The position numbers and the translations under genes were made by a program. From positions 1-44,584 of the forward strand of contig JAPLEI010000059.1 of assembly GCA_026391195.1 (NCBI GenBank): DNA of 44,584 nucleotides, given 5' to 3'. Origin of the DNA: Bacteroidota bacterium (GTDB taxonomy: Bacteria; Bacteroidota; Bacteroidia; Chitinophagales; Chitinophagaceae). The notes under the pieces are model-generated. The model made no database searches, had not been told where the DNA came from, and saw nothing but the letters and a program-made list of their open reading frames with translations. Of this stretch, positions 1 to 8,388 are shown piece after piece (the stretch's first letter is position 1; every line of letters begins with the position of its first letter).

Positions 1-822
1 GGCATTACGGGCTTTCCAAAACGAGTCGTATTGGGTATGTGCATATAAATCTTTCCAAAATAAAATACTGTCTCCCATATATTCAGCCAACCGAGAGAGG
101 CTGCCGGCCTGCAAATAAAATTGGTAATGATCTTTGGTGGGAAATTTGAATCCGGATACAGGTTCTGTTGTTGGAGCTTTTCTGGGTTTTCCAAAGCCAC
201 TGTAAAAAGGAAAAGCATCCATCATCATAAATGCTCCGTTATGGTGAAAATCATCCCCTGCAAACCAATCGGTAACTGGGGCTTGCGGACTAACTGCTTT
301 TAATGCCGGATGTCCACATAAAGCCGCCATGGTTGCATAAAATCCCGGATAAGAGATGCCAAATACACCTACATTTCCGTTGTTATTTCCCCAGTTTTTT
401 ACCAGCCAGTCGATGGTATCCCAGGTGTCAGAAGCTTCATCCGTTTCTTGGCCACTCTTTTTTGGATTAAAGGGTCGAACGTCTACAAAGGTTCCCTCAC
501 TCATCCACCTGCCTCTAACATCTTGTGTTATGATAATGTATCCCTCTTTGAGGTATTCGTTAAAATGGTTGTTTCTGGTAAAGTTGCGAAAGTTATTTTC
601 TCCATAAGGCGCACAGGAATAGGGCGTTCTGGTTAATAGTATGGGGTGTTTTTCTTCGTTTTGTACAGGGTAATATACCGATGTAAATAATCGCATGCCA
701 TCCCGCATTTTTATATATACTTCTTTCTTTTTATAATGCGTTGACACCCAGGTGGAGTCAATTTTTTGTGCAGCAGCACCAAAGGTTATCCAAACAAGTG
801 AAAGCAAGCATAATTTTTTCAT
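1..822 (-). CDS. CocE/NonD family alpha/beta hydrolase, 3'-truncated by window edge
   Basis: The reverse strand is open from ATG at 822 to the window edge, giving 274 residues with no stop, so the C-terminal part is missing. Residues 1-19 look like a Sec signal peptide ending in AAAQ, so the product is probably exported. The RTPY motif near residue 65, the DVRG motif near 101 and the nucleophile elbow GISYPG with Ser157 are typical of the CocE / X-Pro dipeptidyl-peptidase (S15) acyl hydrolase group. The Asp and His of the triad should lie in the missing part. The substrate cannot be told; annotated relatives include glutaryl-7-ACA acylase-like and peptidase-like enzymes. The neighbouring DUF2721 gene is divergent. 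A near-match to the -7 box (AAATTTTG) ends three bases before the ATG. Confidence 0.85.
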   Translation of the reverse strand, partial: MKKLCLLSLVWITFGAAAQKIDSTWVSTHYKKKEVYIKMRDGMRLFTSVYYPVQNEEKHPILLTRTPYSCAPYGENNFRNFTRNNHFNEYLKEGYIIITQDVRGRWMSEGTFVDVRPFNPKKSGQETDEASDTWDTIDWLVKNWGNNNGNVGVFGISYPGFYATMAALCGHPALKAVSPQAPVTDWFAGDDFHHNGAFMMMDAFPFYSGFGKPRKAPTTEPVSGFKFPTKDHYQFYLQAGSLSRLAEYMGDSILFWKDLYAHTQYDSFWKARNA

Positions 823-923
823 AACCAAAATTTGTATGAAGAGGGTTTTTAATTTTTGAATATAGGATTTTTTTTAACAACAGCCCATAGCCGTAATCGA
901 TTTCAAAGGAGGCTGGGTTGAAA

Positions 924-931
924 TACTTTTG
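924..931 (+). promoter_or_regulatory. Bacteroidota -7 box (TACTTTTG) for the DUF2721 gene
   Basis: TACTTTTG fits the Bacteroidota consensus TAnnTTTG and lies 11 bases before the ATG at 943. I see no TTG at the usual -33 distance. Confidence 0.5.
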
Positions 932-942
932 TAATTTTAGGG

Positions 943-1389
943 ATGGAATTATCAATTAATACCCCTGCCTTATTATTTCCGGCGATCAGTTTGGTAATGC
1001 TGGCCTATACCAATCGCTTTCTCTCCCTATCCAATCGGGTAAGAAACCTGCATGATAAATATGCCGAGCATGAGCAAAAGGTTATAATCCTGGGGCAAAT
1101 TAAAAATTTAAAGTATCGCCTGAAACTGATTAAGCGAATGCAAACCCTGGGGGTACTAAGTTTTCTATTTTGTATTGCCTGTATGTTCTTTGTATATCTA
1201 CAAATATTTTCGGTAGCCCATGTGGTATTTGCCAGCAGTTTGCTGCTGTTTGCGGCATCCCTGCTATTGTCATTATTAGAAATACGCCTCAGTACCCGCG
1301 CTATTGAGCTGGAGTTGAGTGATATGGAAGGGCTCGAAGATCCTTCAGTACTCGAATACCTGAAAAAAAAGCTGGATGGCAAACCTTGA
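943..1389 (+). CDS. DUF2721 family membrane protein
   Basis: This 148-residue protein has the layout of DUF2721: one hydrophobic helix at about residues 7-27, a basic and polar stretch (roughly 28-65, rich in Arg, Lys and His), and a hydrophobic pair at about 67-87 and 90-112. A charged C terminus ends in several lysines. The family is widespread and uncharacterised, so no function is assigned. It is read alone: the upstream gene is divergent, and the downstream ABC exporter is convergent with only 16 bases between stop codons. ATG at 943 is chosen because a -7 promoter box precedes it and the first membrane helix starts immediately after it. Confidence 0.8.
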   Translation: MELSINTPALLFPAISLVMLAYTNRFLSLSNRVRNLHDKYAEHEQKVIILGQIKNLKYRLKLIKRMQTLGVLSFLFCIACMFFVYLQIFSVAHVVFASSLLLFAASLLLSLLEIRLSTRAIELELSDMEGLEDPSVLEYLKKKLDGKP

Positions 1390-1405
1390 TAAGGTTCACT
1401 TTCCA

Positions 1406-3211
1406 TTACGCCATAACGGGCGCCATCTTTCTTTCCCCAATCTGCTGGCGCCACATGGCATAGTATAGGCCCTTTTCGGCAAGCAATTCGGCATGACTGC
1501 CAGTTTCAATGATTTGACCCTTCTCAAGCACATAAATCCGGTCGGCATGCATTATGGTGCTGAGGCGGTGGGCGATCATTACGGTGATTTGTTGTTTCTC
1601 GGCGGATATTGCCCGAATGGTATTGGTGATTTCTTCTTCCGTTATGCTATCCAATGCAGAAGTGGCTTCGTCGAAAATCAGCAGCTTGGGCTTACGAATC
1701 AATGCGCGGGCTATAGATAAACGTTGCTTTTCTCCACCACTGAGTTTTAAGCCGCCTTCTCCAATAACCGAATCGATTCCCTTTTCGGCTTTTGATAATA
1801 ATTTGTCGCAACTGGCTTTACTCAAGGCTTCTAATATGTCGGCCTCTGAAGCTTGCGGACAAACAAACAACAGGTTTTCGCGGATAGTACCGGCAAACAA
1901 TTGTGTGTCTTGCGTAACAAATCCAATTTGACTTCTCAATTCATCAAATACAATTTCAGAACTGTCAATTTGGTTGTAAGAAATGCTGCCCTGTTGGGTT
2001 TGATACAGGCCAACCAACAATTTCATCAGGGTACTTTTTCCGGCACCACTGGGCCCAACAAAAGCAACCGTTTCACCTCGGGCAACCTGAAAACTTATGT
2101 TCTCCAAGGCATTGTATTGTGCAGTTTGATGTTTGAACGACAAATCCTGAAAAGTTAACTGTTTAATGTCTCCTACTTTGCTGGGATGGTCGGGTTTAGG
2201 TTCTGATGGCTTCTGCATCAGGTTATGAAAATTATTTAAAGAGGCTTCCGCTTCCCGATACGAAAGGATGATATTTCCAATTTCTTGTAGGGGTCCAAAA
2301 ATAAAAAAAGAATAAAAGGTTAGGGTCATCACTTCGCCTGCCGTTAACTTTCCCTGAAAAACTAACCACAGCAGGGTAAACATAATCACCTGACGCAGCA
2401 TGTTCACAAATGTTCCCTGAATAAAGCTGAGCGAACGAATGCTCTTTACTTTTCGCAGTTCCAGCCCCAAAATTTTATAGGTGTTTTTATTGAGTCGGGT
2501 AATTTCCTGATCGGTAAGACCCAAACTTTTCACCAATTCGATGTTGCGCAAGCTTTCTGTTGTACTTCCCGCAAGCATCGTGGTTTCCTTCACAATATTT
2601 TTTTGAATCAGCTTTATTTTTTTACTCAGCAAACTGGTAAGCACGGATAGAAACACAATGCCCAATGTATAAATAGGCATGATTGACCAGTGAAGTTTGA
2701 AAGAGTAAACAGAAATAAATACAATACCTACCAGAATTCCAAATAGTACATTAATGAAAGAGATGATAAATCTTTCCGTATCGGTTCTTACCTTGGTTAA
2801 AATGGAGAGGGTTTCACCGCTGCGCTGGTCTTCAAATTCTTGGTAGGGCAATTCCATGGAATGTTTCAGTCCATCTGTAAATATTTTGGCACCAAATTTT
2901 TGAACAATTACATTACTGAAATAATCCTGAAATGCTTTGGCTATTCTTGATATCATAGCTACGCTTATCAAAATTCCCAGGGTGCCTAATATGCCCCAGA
3001 TAAATTCTGATTGGGTACGGGGGCCGGTAACTATAAATTTTTTGCCGGCATCAAAATAGCCTTTTTCGTAGGGGTGAAAGGCATATATGTCTAGTAATTT
3101 CCCAAAAAAATAAGGGTCGAGCATGGAAAACGACTGGTTAATGGCAGCCAGTAATAGGGCCAGTAATACCAGCCATCGGTAGGGTTTCAGGTATTGTAGT
3201 AATAACTTCAT
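1406..3211 (-). CDS. ABC exporter, fused membrane and ATPase domains (ABCB/MsbA type)
   Basis: The 601-residue half-transporter should act as a homodimer in the inner membrane. The N-terminal half (about 1-330) carries six predicted membrane helices. The ATPase half shows Walker A GPSGAGKST (386-394), the Q-loop Gln434, signature LSGGE (490-494), Walker B LLIFDE (510-515) and the switch His548, all intact. Substrate (lipid, peptide or drug) cannot be read from sequence. I start at ATG 3211 because MKLLLQYLKPYRW is the usual beginning of these exporters; an in-frame ATG 13 codons upstream (3250) would add a polar, cysteine-containing extension that looks like leader sequence. A second exporter of the same class lies at 29476, but the two are not close copies. 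Confidence 0.9.
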   Translation of the reverse strand: MKLLLQYLKPYRWLVLLALLLAAINQSFSMLDPYFFGKLLDIYAFHPYEKGYFDAGKKFIVTGPRTQSEFIWGILGTLGILISVAMISRIAKAFQDYFSNVIVQKFGAKIFTDGLKHSMELPYQEFEDQRSGETLSILTKVRTDTERFIISFINVLFGILVGIVFISVYSFKLHWSIMPIYTLGIVFLSVLTSLLSKKIKLIQKNIVKETTMLAGSTTESLRNIELVKSLGLTDQEITRLNKNTYKILGLELRKVKSIRSLSFIQGTFVNMLRQVIMFTLLWLVFQGKLTAGEVMTLTFYSFFIFGPLQEIGNIILSYREAEASLNNFHNLMQKPSEPKPDHPSKVGDIKQLTFQDLSFKHQTAQYNALENISFQVARGETVAFVGPSGAGKSTLMKLLVGLYQTQQGSISYNQIDSSEIVFDELRSQIGFVTQDTQLFAGTIRENLLFVCPQASEADILEALSKASCDKLLSKAEKGIDSVIGEGGLKLSGGEKQRLSIARALIRKPKLLIFDEATSALDSITEEEITNTIRAISAEKQQITVMIAHRLSTIMHADRIYVLEKGQIIETGSHAELLAEKGLYYAMWRQQIGERKMAPVMA

Positions 3212-3409
3212 GAAATTCTTTTTTCGGCAGATAGGTTCGTGAACCGGCAAAGTTGTAACAAAGAACCCAAATCAGGGCATTTTTTTGATTAGTGGGGTGC
3301 TGAAAAGGCATTTACTAGGCCGGGTTATCCCCTGTTTGTGCAAAACTAGCGGATAGGGATTTAAGGGGGGGGTGCCCGAATTTTGGTAAATTACAGAAAC
3401 CACATCATT

Positions 3410-3883
3410 ATGCGCTGGAGAAAATTTAATGGAGAAGCCATTGCACAGCCTATTCAGGAGGCTGTTCGGGAAACCATTCATCAAGAAACGGAGCTGGGTA
3501 TTAAGCTGAAAGTTTGTATCGGAACCGATAGTCAGGTAAAGGGAGAGATTACCGAATTTGCCACAGTGATTGTATTTCTTCGAGAGCATGCCGGTGGCTT
3601 TATGTTCATTCACAATGAGAAAATGAAGCAATCTTTTCACATTAAGGAACGGATGCTGATGGAGGTTGCAAAAAGTATTGAAGTGGCGTATGCCCTGTGT
3701 GATATATTTATTGAATATGGGGTTGATTTAGAAGTACATGCCGACATCAACACCAATCCACAATTTAAAAGCAATGATGCTTTAAAGGAAGCAATGGGAT
3801 ATATTCTTGGAATGGGATTTGCCTTTAAAGCCAAACCGGAAGCATTCGCCAGCAGTTGCTGTGCCGATAAAATGGTGAACTAG
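3410..3883 (+). CDS. YkuK-like RNase H-fold protein (DUF458)
   Basis: The 157-residue protein matches the DUF458/YkuK group, which has a ribonuclease H-like fold. The GTDSQ motif near residue 47, in the strand-rich segment CIGTDSQVKGEITEF, provides the acidic residue expected at the first RNase H strand, and a later VHADIN segment near residue 120 supplies another acid. Enzymatic activity has not been established for the family as far as I know, so I assign the fold only. An in-frame TTG at 3383 exists, but ATG 3410 gives the normal N terminus. The gene converges on engB with only two bases between the two stop codons, so the 3' ends of the transcripts must overlap. Confidence 0.8.
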   Translation: MRWRKFNGEAIAQPIQEAVRETIHQETELGIKLKVCIGTDSQVKGEITEFATVIVFLREHAGGFMFIHNEKMKQSFHIKERMLMEVAKSIEVAYALCDIFIEYGVDLEVHADINTNPQFKSNDALKEAMGYILGMGFAFKAKPEAFASSCCADKMVN

Positions 3884-3885
3884 CT

Positions 3886-4524
3886 TTAGGCAGGGCTGCT
3901 CAATAATAAGTGGTTATTACTTTCAATATACCCTACCAACTCTTCTTTGCCACTTTTGGTTTCGGCACTGGTTATAAAATGACGGGGCAGGAATTGCCAG
4001 GTTTTTTTTAGTTCATCTAAAAATTCTTGAACATGTCGCTTAACTGCACCGGGCTTTTCTTTATCCGACTTGGTAAAAACCAAACAAAAAGGAACTTTCC
4101 ATTTTTCTAGTTGGCTTACAAATTCCAGATCAACTTTTTGTGGCGAATGTCGGCTGTCGATTAACACAAAAACTTCGGAGAGATTGGTTCTTTTGGTTAA
4201 GTAGTCGGCAATCATTTTTTCCCAGCGGGCCCTTTCTGTTAGCGAAATTTTCGCATATCCATATCCCGGTAAATCTACCAGATACCAGTCATATTTTTTC
4301 GACTTGCCCGATTTGCCACTAGAAACCGTAAAATGATTAATCAGTTGTGTTTTCCCCGGTGTAGCGGAGGTTTTAGCTAGATTTTTTTGACCGGTGATTA
4401 AATTAATCACCGATGACTTTCCTACATTACTCCTGCCAATAAAAGCATATTCAGGCCGGTCGGGTGCAGGACATTGCGTAACCAAAGCAGATGAAATAAG
4501 ATACTTGGCCTGGTGTATGGGCAT
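3886..4524 (-). CDS. engB: Ribosome biogenesis GTPase EngB (YihA/YsxC)
   Basis: This 212-residue GTPase acts in maturation of the large ribosomal subunit. All G motifs are visible: G1 GRSNVGKSS (30-38), G2 in TSATPGKTQ (52-60), G3 DLPGYG (84-89), G4 TKSD (near 152) and G5 TSAETKSG (near 185). TSATPGKT and DLPGYGYA are diagnostic for EngB among TRAFAC GTPases. Length is slightly above the usual 195-210. It lies 24 bases downstream of the haem-binding gene on the same strand, with no terminator seen between, so it may be co-transcribed with it. Confidence 0.95.
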   Translation of the reverse strand: MPIHQAKYLISSALVTQCPAPDRPEYAFIGRSNVGKSSVINLITGQKNLAKTSATPGKTQLINHFTVSSGKSGKSKKYDWYLVDLPGYGYAKISLTERARWEKMIADYLTKRTNLSEVFVLIDSRHSPQKVDLEFVSQLEKWKVPFCLVFTKSDKEKPGAVKRHVQEFLDELKKTWQFLPRHFITSAETKSGKEELVGYIESNNHLLLSSPA

Positions 4525-4548
4525 AAAAAGAGATCATTAAAAATTCGG

Positions 4549-5037
4549 TTATTTCTTGCGCTTGATAACCAAACTGTCTGCAGGATATTTATGTTTGATA
4601 CTGTCACGTACCGCTTCACACCAGGCATACAGGGTTTGTTTTTCCGCATCGCTTAATCTGGCTTCTTTGTGGATAACGGTATAAGATTCCAGTGGCATTT
4701 CTCCTTCTTTCACCTCTTCCATACATTCTTCCAACTTTTTATATTGCTTGGCAATCCGGTAGCCACTAAACTCATTTAAATTGAAATGTTTTTTTCCGTC
4801 TGTCACATGGTCATTCAGCCACCAGGCTAGGGGTTGAATTTCTGCATATAAGGGGTAACGAGTATTGTTAGAATGACAATCATTACAAGCCTTATCAAAA
4901 ATCTTAGTAACGCTGTCGGGTACCGGGTAGCTCATGCTAACATCTTTCGATTTATCGCCTGAATTATTTTTTGCAGGTCTAAATGCCTGCATAACGATAA
5001 AAGCTACTAACAGAAACAATAAAATTTTTTTTATCAT
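4549..5037 (-). CDS. Haem-binding domain protein, membrane-anchored, one CxxCH
   Basis: The 162-residue protein begins with a hydrophobic anchor or signal (residues 3-19), followed by a soluble domain with a single haem attachment motif CNDCH at 51-55 and the sequence RYPLYAEIQPLAWWL just after it. This combination is characteristic of the Bacteroidota haem-binding domain family (PF14376-like). The WW pair and several His residues (77, 84) could provide the distal ligand. It probably sits on the periplasmic face as a small cytochrome c-like protein; its redox partner is unknown. Genes on either side (engB, gpmI) give no functional clue. Confidence 0.8.
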   Translation of the reverse strand: MIKKILLFLLVAFIVMQAFRPAKNNSGDKSKDVSMSYPVPDSVTKIFDKACNDCHSNNTRYPLYAEIQPLAWWLNDHVTDGKKHFNLNEFSGYRIAKQYKKLEECMEEVKEGEMPLESYTVIHKEARLSDAEKQTLYAWCEAVRDSIKHKYPADSLVIKRKK

Positions 5038-5081
5038 GGGGGGAGTTGTTTGAATGATTGTTCTGTAAAATACGCAAATAA

Positions 5082-6617
5082 TTAATCAGTTGCTTCAACC
5101 GTTAGCACCTGTCCGGTCATCTCTTCCGGAATAGGAATCTGCAGCAACTGCAGAATAGTAGGTGCCAAATCGCCTAGTTTGCCAGAGAGCAGCTTGCCTT
5201 TGTAATCTGAGTCAATCAGAAACAGCGGAACCGGATTAAGGGTATGGGCGGTATTGGGGGTGCCATCTTCATTAATCATATAGTCGGCATTTCCATGATC
5301 GGCCGTTAGCAGAATGGTATATCCATGGGCTAATGCAGCGGTAACCACGCGTTGAACACAGGCGTCTACCGTTTCTACTGCTTTTATGGCAGCGGCAAAA
5401 ACACCGGTATGCCCAACCATATCGGCGTTGGCATAATTCAGACAAATAAAATCAGCTGTTTCCTTTTCAATTTCCGGAATCAGCAGATCGGTAATTTCCA
5501 ACGCACTCATTTCGGGTTGTAAATCGTAGGTGGCCACTTTAGGGGAAGGCACCATAATTCGGCTCTCTCCAGTAAATGGGGTTTCTCTACCACCACTGAA
5601 GAAGAAAGTAACGTGCGGATATTTTTCTGTTTCTGCTATCCGGATTTGTTTTTTTTCATGCGCTTCCAGCACTTCTCCCAACGTGTTATGGAGATTGTCA
5701 TTGGTAAAAATCACCCCTACTTGCTGAAAGGTTTGGTCGTACTGCGTCATGGTAGTAAAGTGCAGGGCTAATTTTTTCATCCCCCACTCCGGAAAATCTT
5801 GTTGGGTAAGCACGGTGGTTATCTCACGGCAGCGGTCGGTTCTAAAATTAAAGCAGATTACGGCATCCCCCTCCTGAATAGTGGCAACCGGTTTACCATC
5901 GGCCTGCAGCAACACGGTGGGTTTAATAAATTCATCGGTTACACCGGCTGCGTAGGCATTTTGTATGGCATCTCTCGCCGAATTTGAGGTTGGGCCTTCC
6001 CCTTTTACCAGGCAATTATAGGCCAGCTGAACGCGCTCCCATCTTTTATCTCGGTCCATCGCATAATACCGACCACTAACGGAAGCCAGTTTTCCTACAG
6101 ATTGCTGCAGATGTTCTTCCAGTAAAGTAATGTATCCGAGTCCGCTTTTTGGATCCGTATCTCTACCATCCGTAAATGCATGAATGTAAACTTCTTCTAA
6201 TCCTGCTGCTTTACATAAATCGCACAGCGCTTTCAGGTGACTGGTATGTGAATGCACGCCACCATCACTTACTAAACCCATTAGGTGCAGTGGCTTTTGA
6301 TTGATTTTGGCATATTGAATGCTTTCCTGGAGAGCAGCATTGGTAGCCAGCTCTCCTTCCCGAATGGCCACATTAATCCGCTGCAGCTCCTGATATACAA
6401 TTCTCCCTGCCCCCAAATTCAGGTGACCTACTTCGCTATTTCCCATTTGGCCCTCGGGTAATCCTACTGCCTCTCCGCAGGTAATCAGCGTGCTGTTGGG
6501 GTATTGTTGATACAAGCCACTAACAAAGGGAACATTTGCCTGCTGAATAGCATCCGCAGCAGGTACTTTCCCCAGTCCCCACCCATCCATAATTATTAAT
6601 ATTACCTTCTTGTCCAT
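5082..6617 (-). CDS. gpmI: 2,3-bisphosphoglycerate-independent phosphoglycerate mutase
   Basis: GpmI interconverts 3- and 2-phosphoglycerate in glycolysis and gluconeogenesis using two metal ions, usually manganese. The 511-residue length is standard. The N-terminal metal site DGWG (11-14), the phosphorylated serine in GNSEVGH (Ser61), the substrate-binding DGRDTDP segment and the C-terminal metal motif TADHGNADYM are all present. I place the start at ATG 6617: the -7 promoter box TAAATTTG (minus strand, 6628-6621) ends three bases before it and overlaps the alternative ATG at 6623. No second phosphoglycerate mutase is in the window. Confidence 0.96.
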   Translation of the reverse strand: MDKKVILIIMDGWGLGKVPAADAIQQANVPFVSGLYQQYPNSTLITCGEAVGLPEGQMGNSEVGHLNLGAGRIVYQELQRINVAIREGELATNAALQESIQYAKINQKPLHLMGLVSDGGVHSHTSHLKALCDLCKAAGLEEVYIHAFTDGRDTDPKSGLGYITLLEEHLQQSVGKLASVSGRYYAMDRDKRWERVQLAYNCLVKGEGPTSNSARDAIQNAYAAGVTDEFIKPTVLLQADGKPVATIQEGDAVICFNFRTDRCREITTVLTQQDFPEWGMKKLALHFTTMTQYDQTFQQVGVIFTNDNLHNTLGEVLEAHEKKQIRIAETEKYPHVTFFFSGGRETPFTGESRIMVPSPKVATYDLQPEMSALEITDLLIPEIEKETADFICLNYANADMVGHTGVFAAAIKAVETVDACVQRVVTAALAHGYTILLTADHGNADYMINEDGTPNTAHTLNPVPLFLIDSDYKGKLLSGKLGDLAPTILQLLQIPIPEEMTGQVLTVEATD

Positions 6618-6620
6618 ATA

Positions 6621-6628
6621 CAAATTTA
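6621..6628 (-). promoter_or_regulatory. -7 box (TAAATTTG) abutting the gpmI start
   Basis: Reverse-strand TAAATTTG matches TAnnTTTG exactly and leaves only three bases before ATG 6617. If transcription starts at the usual distance, the mRNA would begin at or next to the start codon. No clear -33 TTG is seen. Confidence 0.5.
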
Positions 6629-6660
6629 CGATTTTATCAAAGAAGCTTTTTGCTTATCTT

Positions 6661-6690
6661 TTGTGAAATAAGCCTAGAATGGTACTTTTG
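6661..6690 (+). promoter_or_regulatory. Consensus Bacteroidota promoter for the DUF4783-nadC group
   Basis: TTG at 6661-6663, a 19-base spacer and TACTTTTG at 6683-6690 give a full match to the -33/-7 consensus. This is the cleanest promoter in the window. It excludes the in-frame codon at 6650 as the start of the next gene. Confidence 0.7.
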
Positions 6691-6709
6691 GCATGTTATT
6701 GGTAGTGTA

Positions 6710-7108
6710 ATGGTTAAATTTGATTGTATGCGGAAGATTGGTTTTGTATGTTTATTGGCTTTGAGCAGTTTTTCATTTTCTACCCAAAGTGACTTAGAAA
6801 TGCTGGTGTCTGCCCTTAAATCTGCGCAGGCTAATGAGGTGGCCGAATATTTTGATGCCATGGTAGACATGAAATTTCCCGAGAAAGACGAAATCAAAAA
6901 TGTTAGCAAGAATCAGGCAGCTATTGCGCTCAGTTCCTTTTTTTCGGAAAAGTCTATTCAGGGTTTCGAAAAAATATCCGATCGTGAAATTGGGAATACG
7001 ATGTACATGACCGGCCGTTTGCTGAATGGGGGAAAGGGTTATAATATTACTTTGATGATGAAGATGATTAAAGGGAAGCATTATATCATAACGGTTCGAA
7101 TTAATTAA
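6710..7108 (+). CDS. DUF4783 domain protein, secreted
   Basis: A small protein of 132 residues from ATG 6710, or 126 from ATG 6728. The second start gives the neater Sec signal peptide (MRKIGFVCLLALSSFSFS). The mature part resembles DUF4783, a Bacteroidota family with an NTF2-like fold, usually found just before nadC. Segments SALKSAQANEVAEYFD and NYSQ-like VSKNQAAIALSSFF fit that family. Function is unknown; a periplasmic location is inferred from the signal. nadC follows after 54 bases on the same strand with no terminator visible, so the two probably share the promoter at 6661-6690. Confidence 0.75.
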   Translation: MVKFDCMRKIGFVCLLALSSFSFSTQSDLEMLVSALKSAQANEVAEYFDAMVDMKFPEKDEIKNVSKNQAAIALSSFFSEKSIQGFEKISDREIGNTMYMTGRLLNGGKGYNITLMMKMIKGKHYIITVRIN

Positions 7109-7162
7109 TTTCCTTCAGGCTGGCGCTAACTATTCAACAACTACCCCTCTATTCAATTACTC

Positions 7163-8014
7163 ATGGAAAATCCCCTGCATACTTTACTATTGCGTGCTTT
7201 GCAGGAAGACGAGGGCAGCGGCGATCACAGCACCCTCAGTTGTATACCAGCGGGCAAGCGGGGTAAGGCAGTTTTAAAAGTTAAGCAGAGTGGAATAGTA
7301 GCAGGAATGCAGGTTGCGGAAACCATTTTCCGGCTTCGTGAAGAAAACATTCAGTTTACCCCCTATCTTTCTGATGGCCAGCCTATGCAAGCTGGTGATA
7401 TAGCTTTTGAAGTGGAAGCCGATATGCGCACCATTTTAACCTGTGAGCGGCTTGTACTCAATTGTATGCAGCGCATGAGTGGTATTGCAACCCTTACGCG
7501 CACTTATGCGAGTCTGCTGAACAACTATTCAACCCGCCTGCTTGATACCCGCAAAACCACTCCAAATTTTCGCCTGCTCGAAAAAGAAGCCGTGCGGATA
7601 GGAGGGGGGCATAACCATCGTATGGGTTTATATGATATGATTATGTTGAAAGACAATCACATCAGTTATTGCGGAGGTATTACTCCCGCTATTGAAGCAG
7701 CTCATGCCTATATTCAGGAAAAAAACCTCAGCCTCTCCATTGAAGTGGAAGCCGGAAATTTACAGCAGGTAGCAGAAATCTGCTCAGTAGGGGAGGGCAA
7801 GGTTTTCAGAATCATGCTCGATAATTTTAGTCCACAGGAAGTTGCAGAAGCCGTAGTTTTTATCAATCGAAATTTCGAAACAGAGGCAAGTGGTGGTATT
7901 GGATTACATAATATTGTTGATTACGCCCAAACGGGTGTTGATTTTGTAAGTGTGGGCGGATTAATTCATCAGGCCACCAGTCTAGATCTTAGTTTAAAAG
8001 CAGTGATGGTTTAA
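7163..8014 (+). CDS. nadC: Nicotinate-nucleotide pyrophosphorylase (carboxylating)
   Basis: NadC makes nicotinate mononucleotide from quinolinate and PRPP, the third step of de novo NAD synthesis. The 283-residue length is normal. Diagnostic segments are ERLVLNCMQRMSGIAT, DTRKTTPNFRLLEK (quinolinate and phosphate binding), GGGHNHRMGLYDMIMLKDNH, and the C-terminal ASGGIGLHNI and VDFVSVGGLIHQ. nadA and nadB are not in the window. The SUI1 gene starts nine bases after the stop, so the two are probably co-transcribed. Confidence 0.96.
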   Translation: MENPLHTLLLRALQEDEGSGDHSTLSCIPAGKRGKAVLKVKQSGIVAGMQVAETIFRLREENIQFTPYLSDGQPMQAGDIAFEVEADMRTILTCERLVLNCMQRMSGIATLTRTYASLLNNYSTRLLDTRKTTPNFRLLEKEAVRIGGGHNHRMGLYDMIMLKDNHISYCGGITPAIEAAHAYIQEKNLSLSIEVEAGNLQQVAEICSVGEGKVFRIMLDNFSPQEVAEAVVFINRNFETEASGGIGLHNIVDYAQTGVDFVSVGGLIHQATSLDLSLKAVMV

Positions 8015-8023
8015 ATAAAGGAT

Positions 8024-8368
8024 ATGAAAAAAAAGCCAACATCTTCCGGAAATGGTATAGTATTCAGTACTAATCCTTCCTTTCAATGGGAGCCTGAGGA
8101 AGCCGCACCAGCAACATTGCCTCCGGTTCAGCAGGAACTTCGGATTCAGCTCGACAAAAAGCAACGGGCCGGTAAAGTAGTAACCCTCATAACCGGTTTT
8201 GTGGGTGCTGATGTCGATTTAGAAGAATTGGGAAAAACACTGCGTAATTTCTGTGGTACCGGCGGCAGTGCCAAGGATGGTTTGATTTTGGTACAGGGAG
8301 ATCAACGAGAAAAAGTGTTCCAATGCCTGCAAAAAAAAGGCTATACAAAAACCAAAAAAATAGGATAG
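8024..8368 (+). CDS. SUI1/YciH-like translation factor
   Basis: The 114-residue protein has a short disordered N terminus (1-45) followed by the SUI1/eIF1 fold: RAGKVVTLITGF, the LGKTLRNFCGTGGS segment, KDG and IxVQGDQREKV. GTGGSAKDG is the family signature loop. Bacterial members (YciH in E. coli) resemble eukaryotic eIF1 and are thought to affect initiation fidelity; the role here is inferred. It follows nadC closely and converges on dnaX with nine bases between coding regions. The C terminus is lysine-rich, and a run of eight A residues lies about ten codons from the end. Confidence 0.85.
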   Translation: MKKKPTSSGNGIVFSTNPSFQWEPEEAAPATLPPVQQELRIQLDKKQRAGKVVTLITGFVGADVDLEELGKTLRNFCGTGGSAKDGLILVQGDQREKVFQCLQKKGYTKTKKIG

Positions 8369-8370
8369 GC

Positions 8371-8388
8371 AATTGGATTAATCCAATT
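8371..8388. repeat. 18-bp perfect palindrome across the dnaX stop codon
   Basis: AATTGGATTAATCCAATT equals its own reverse complement. It lies between the convergent SUI1 and dnaX genes and contains the dnaX stop. On the dnaX strand a run of seven T residues follows 12 or so bases later (complement of the A-run near 8354-8360), so it may help end transcription there, though spacing is longer than in a classic terminator. Confidence 0.55.

Noticed and set aside
1341..1375. Other A8 runs (DUF2721 end, SUI1 end, pheT near 17123) as slippage sites
   Set aside because: Runs of eight A are common in this genome and none sits at a domain border with quick stops in both shifted frames, unlike the dnaX run.
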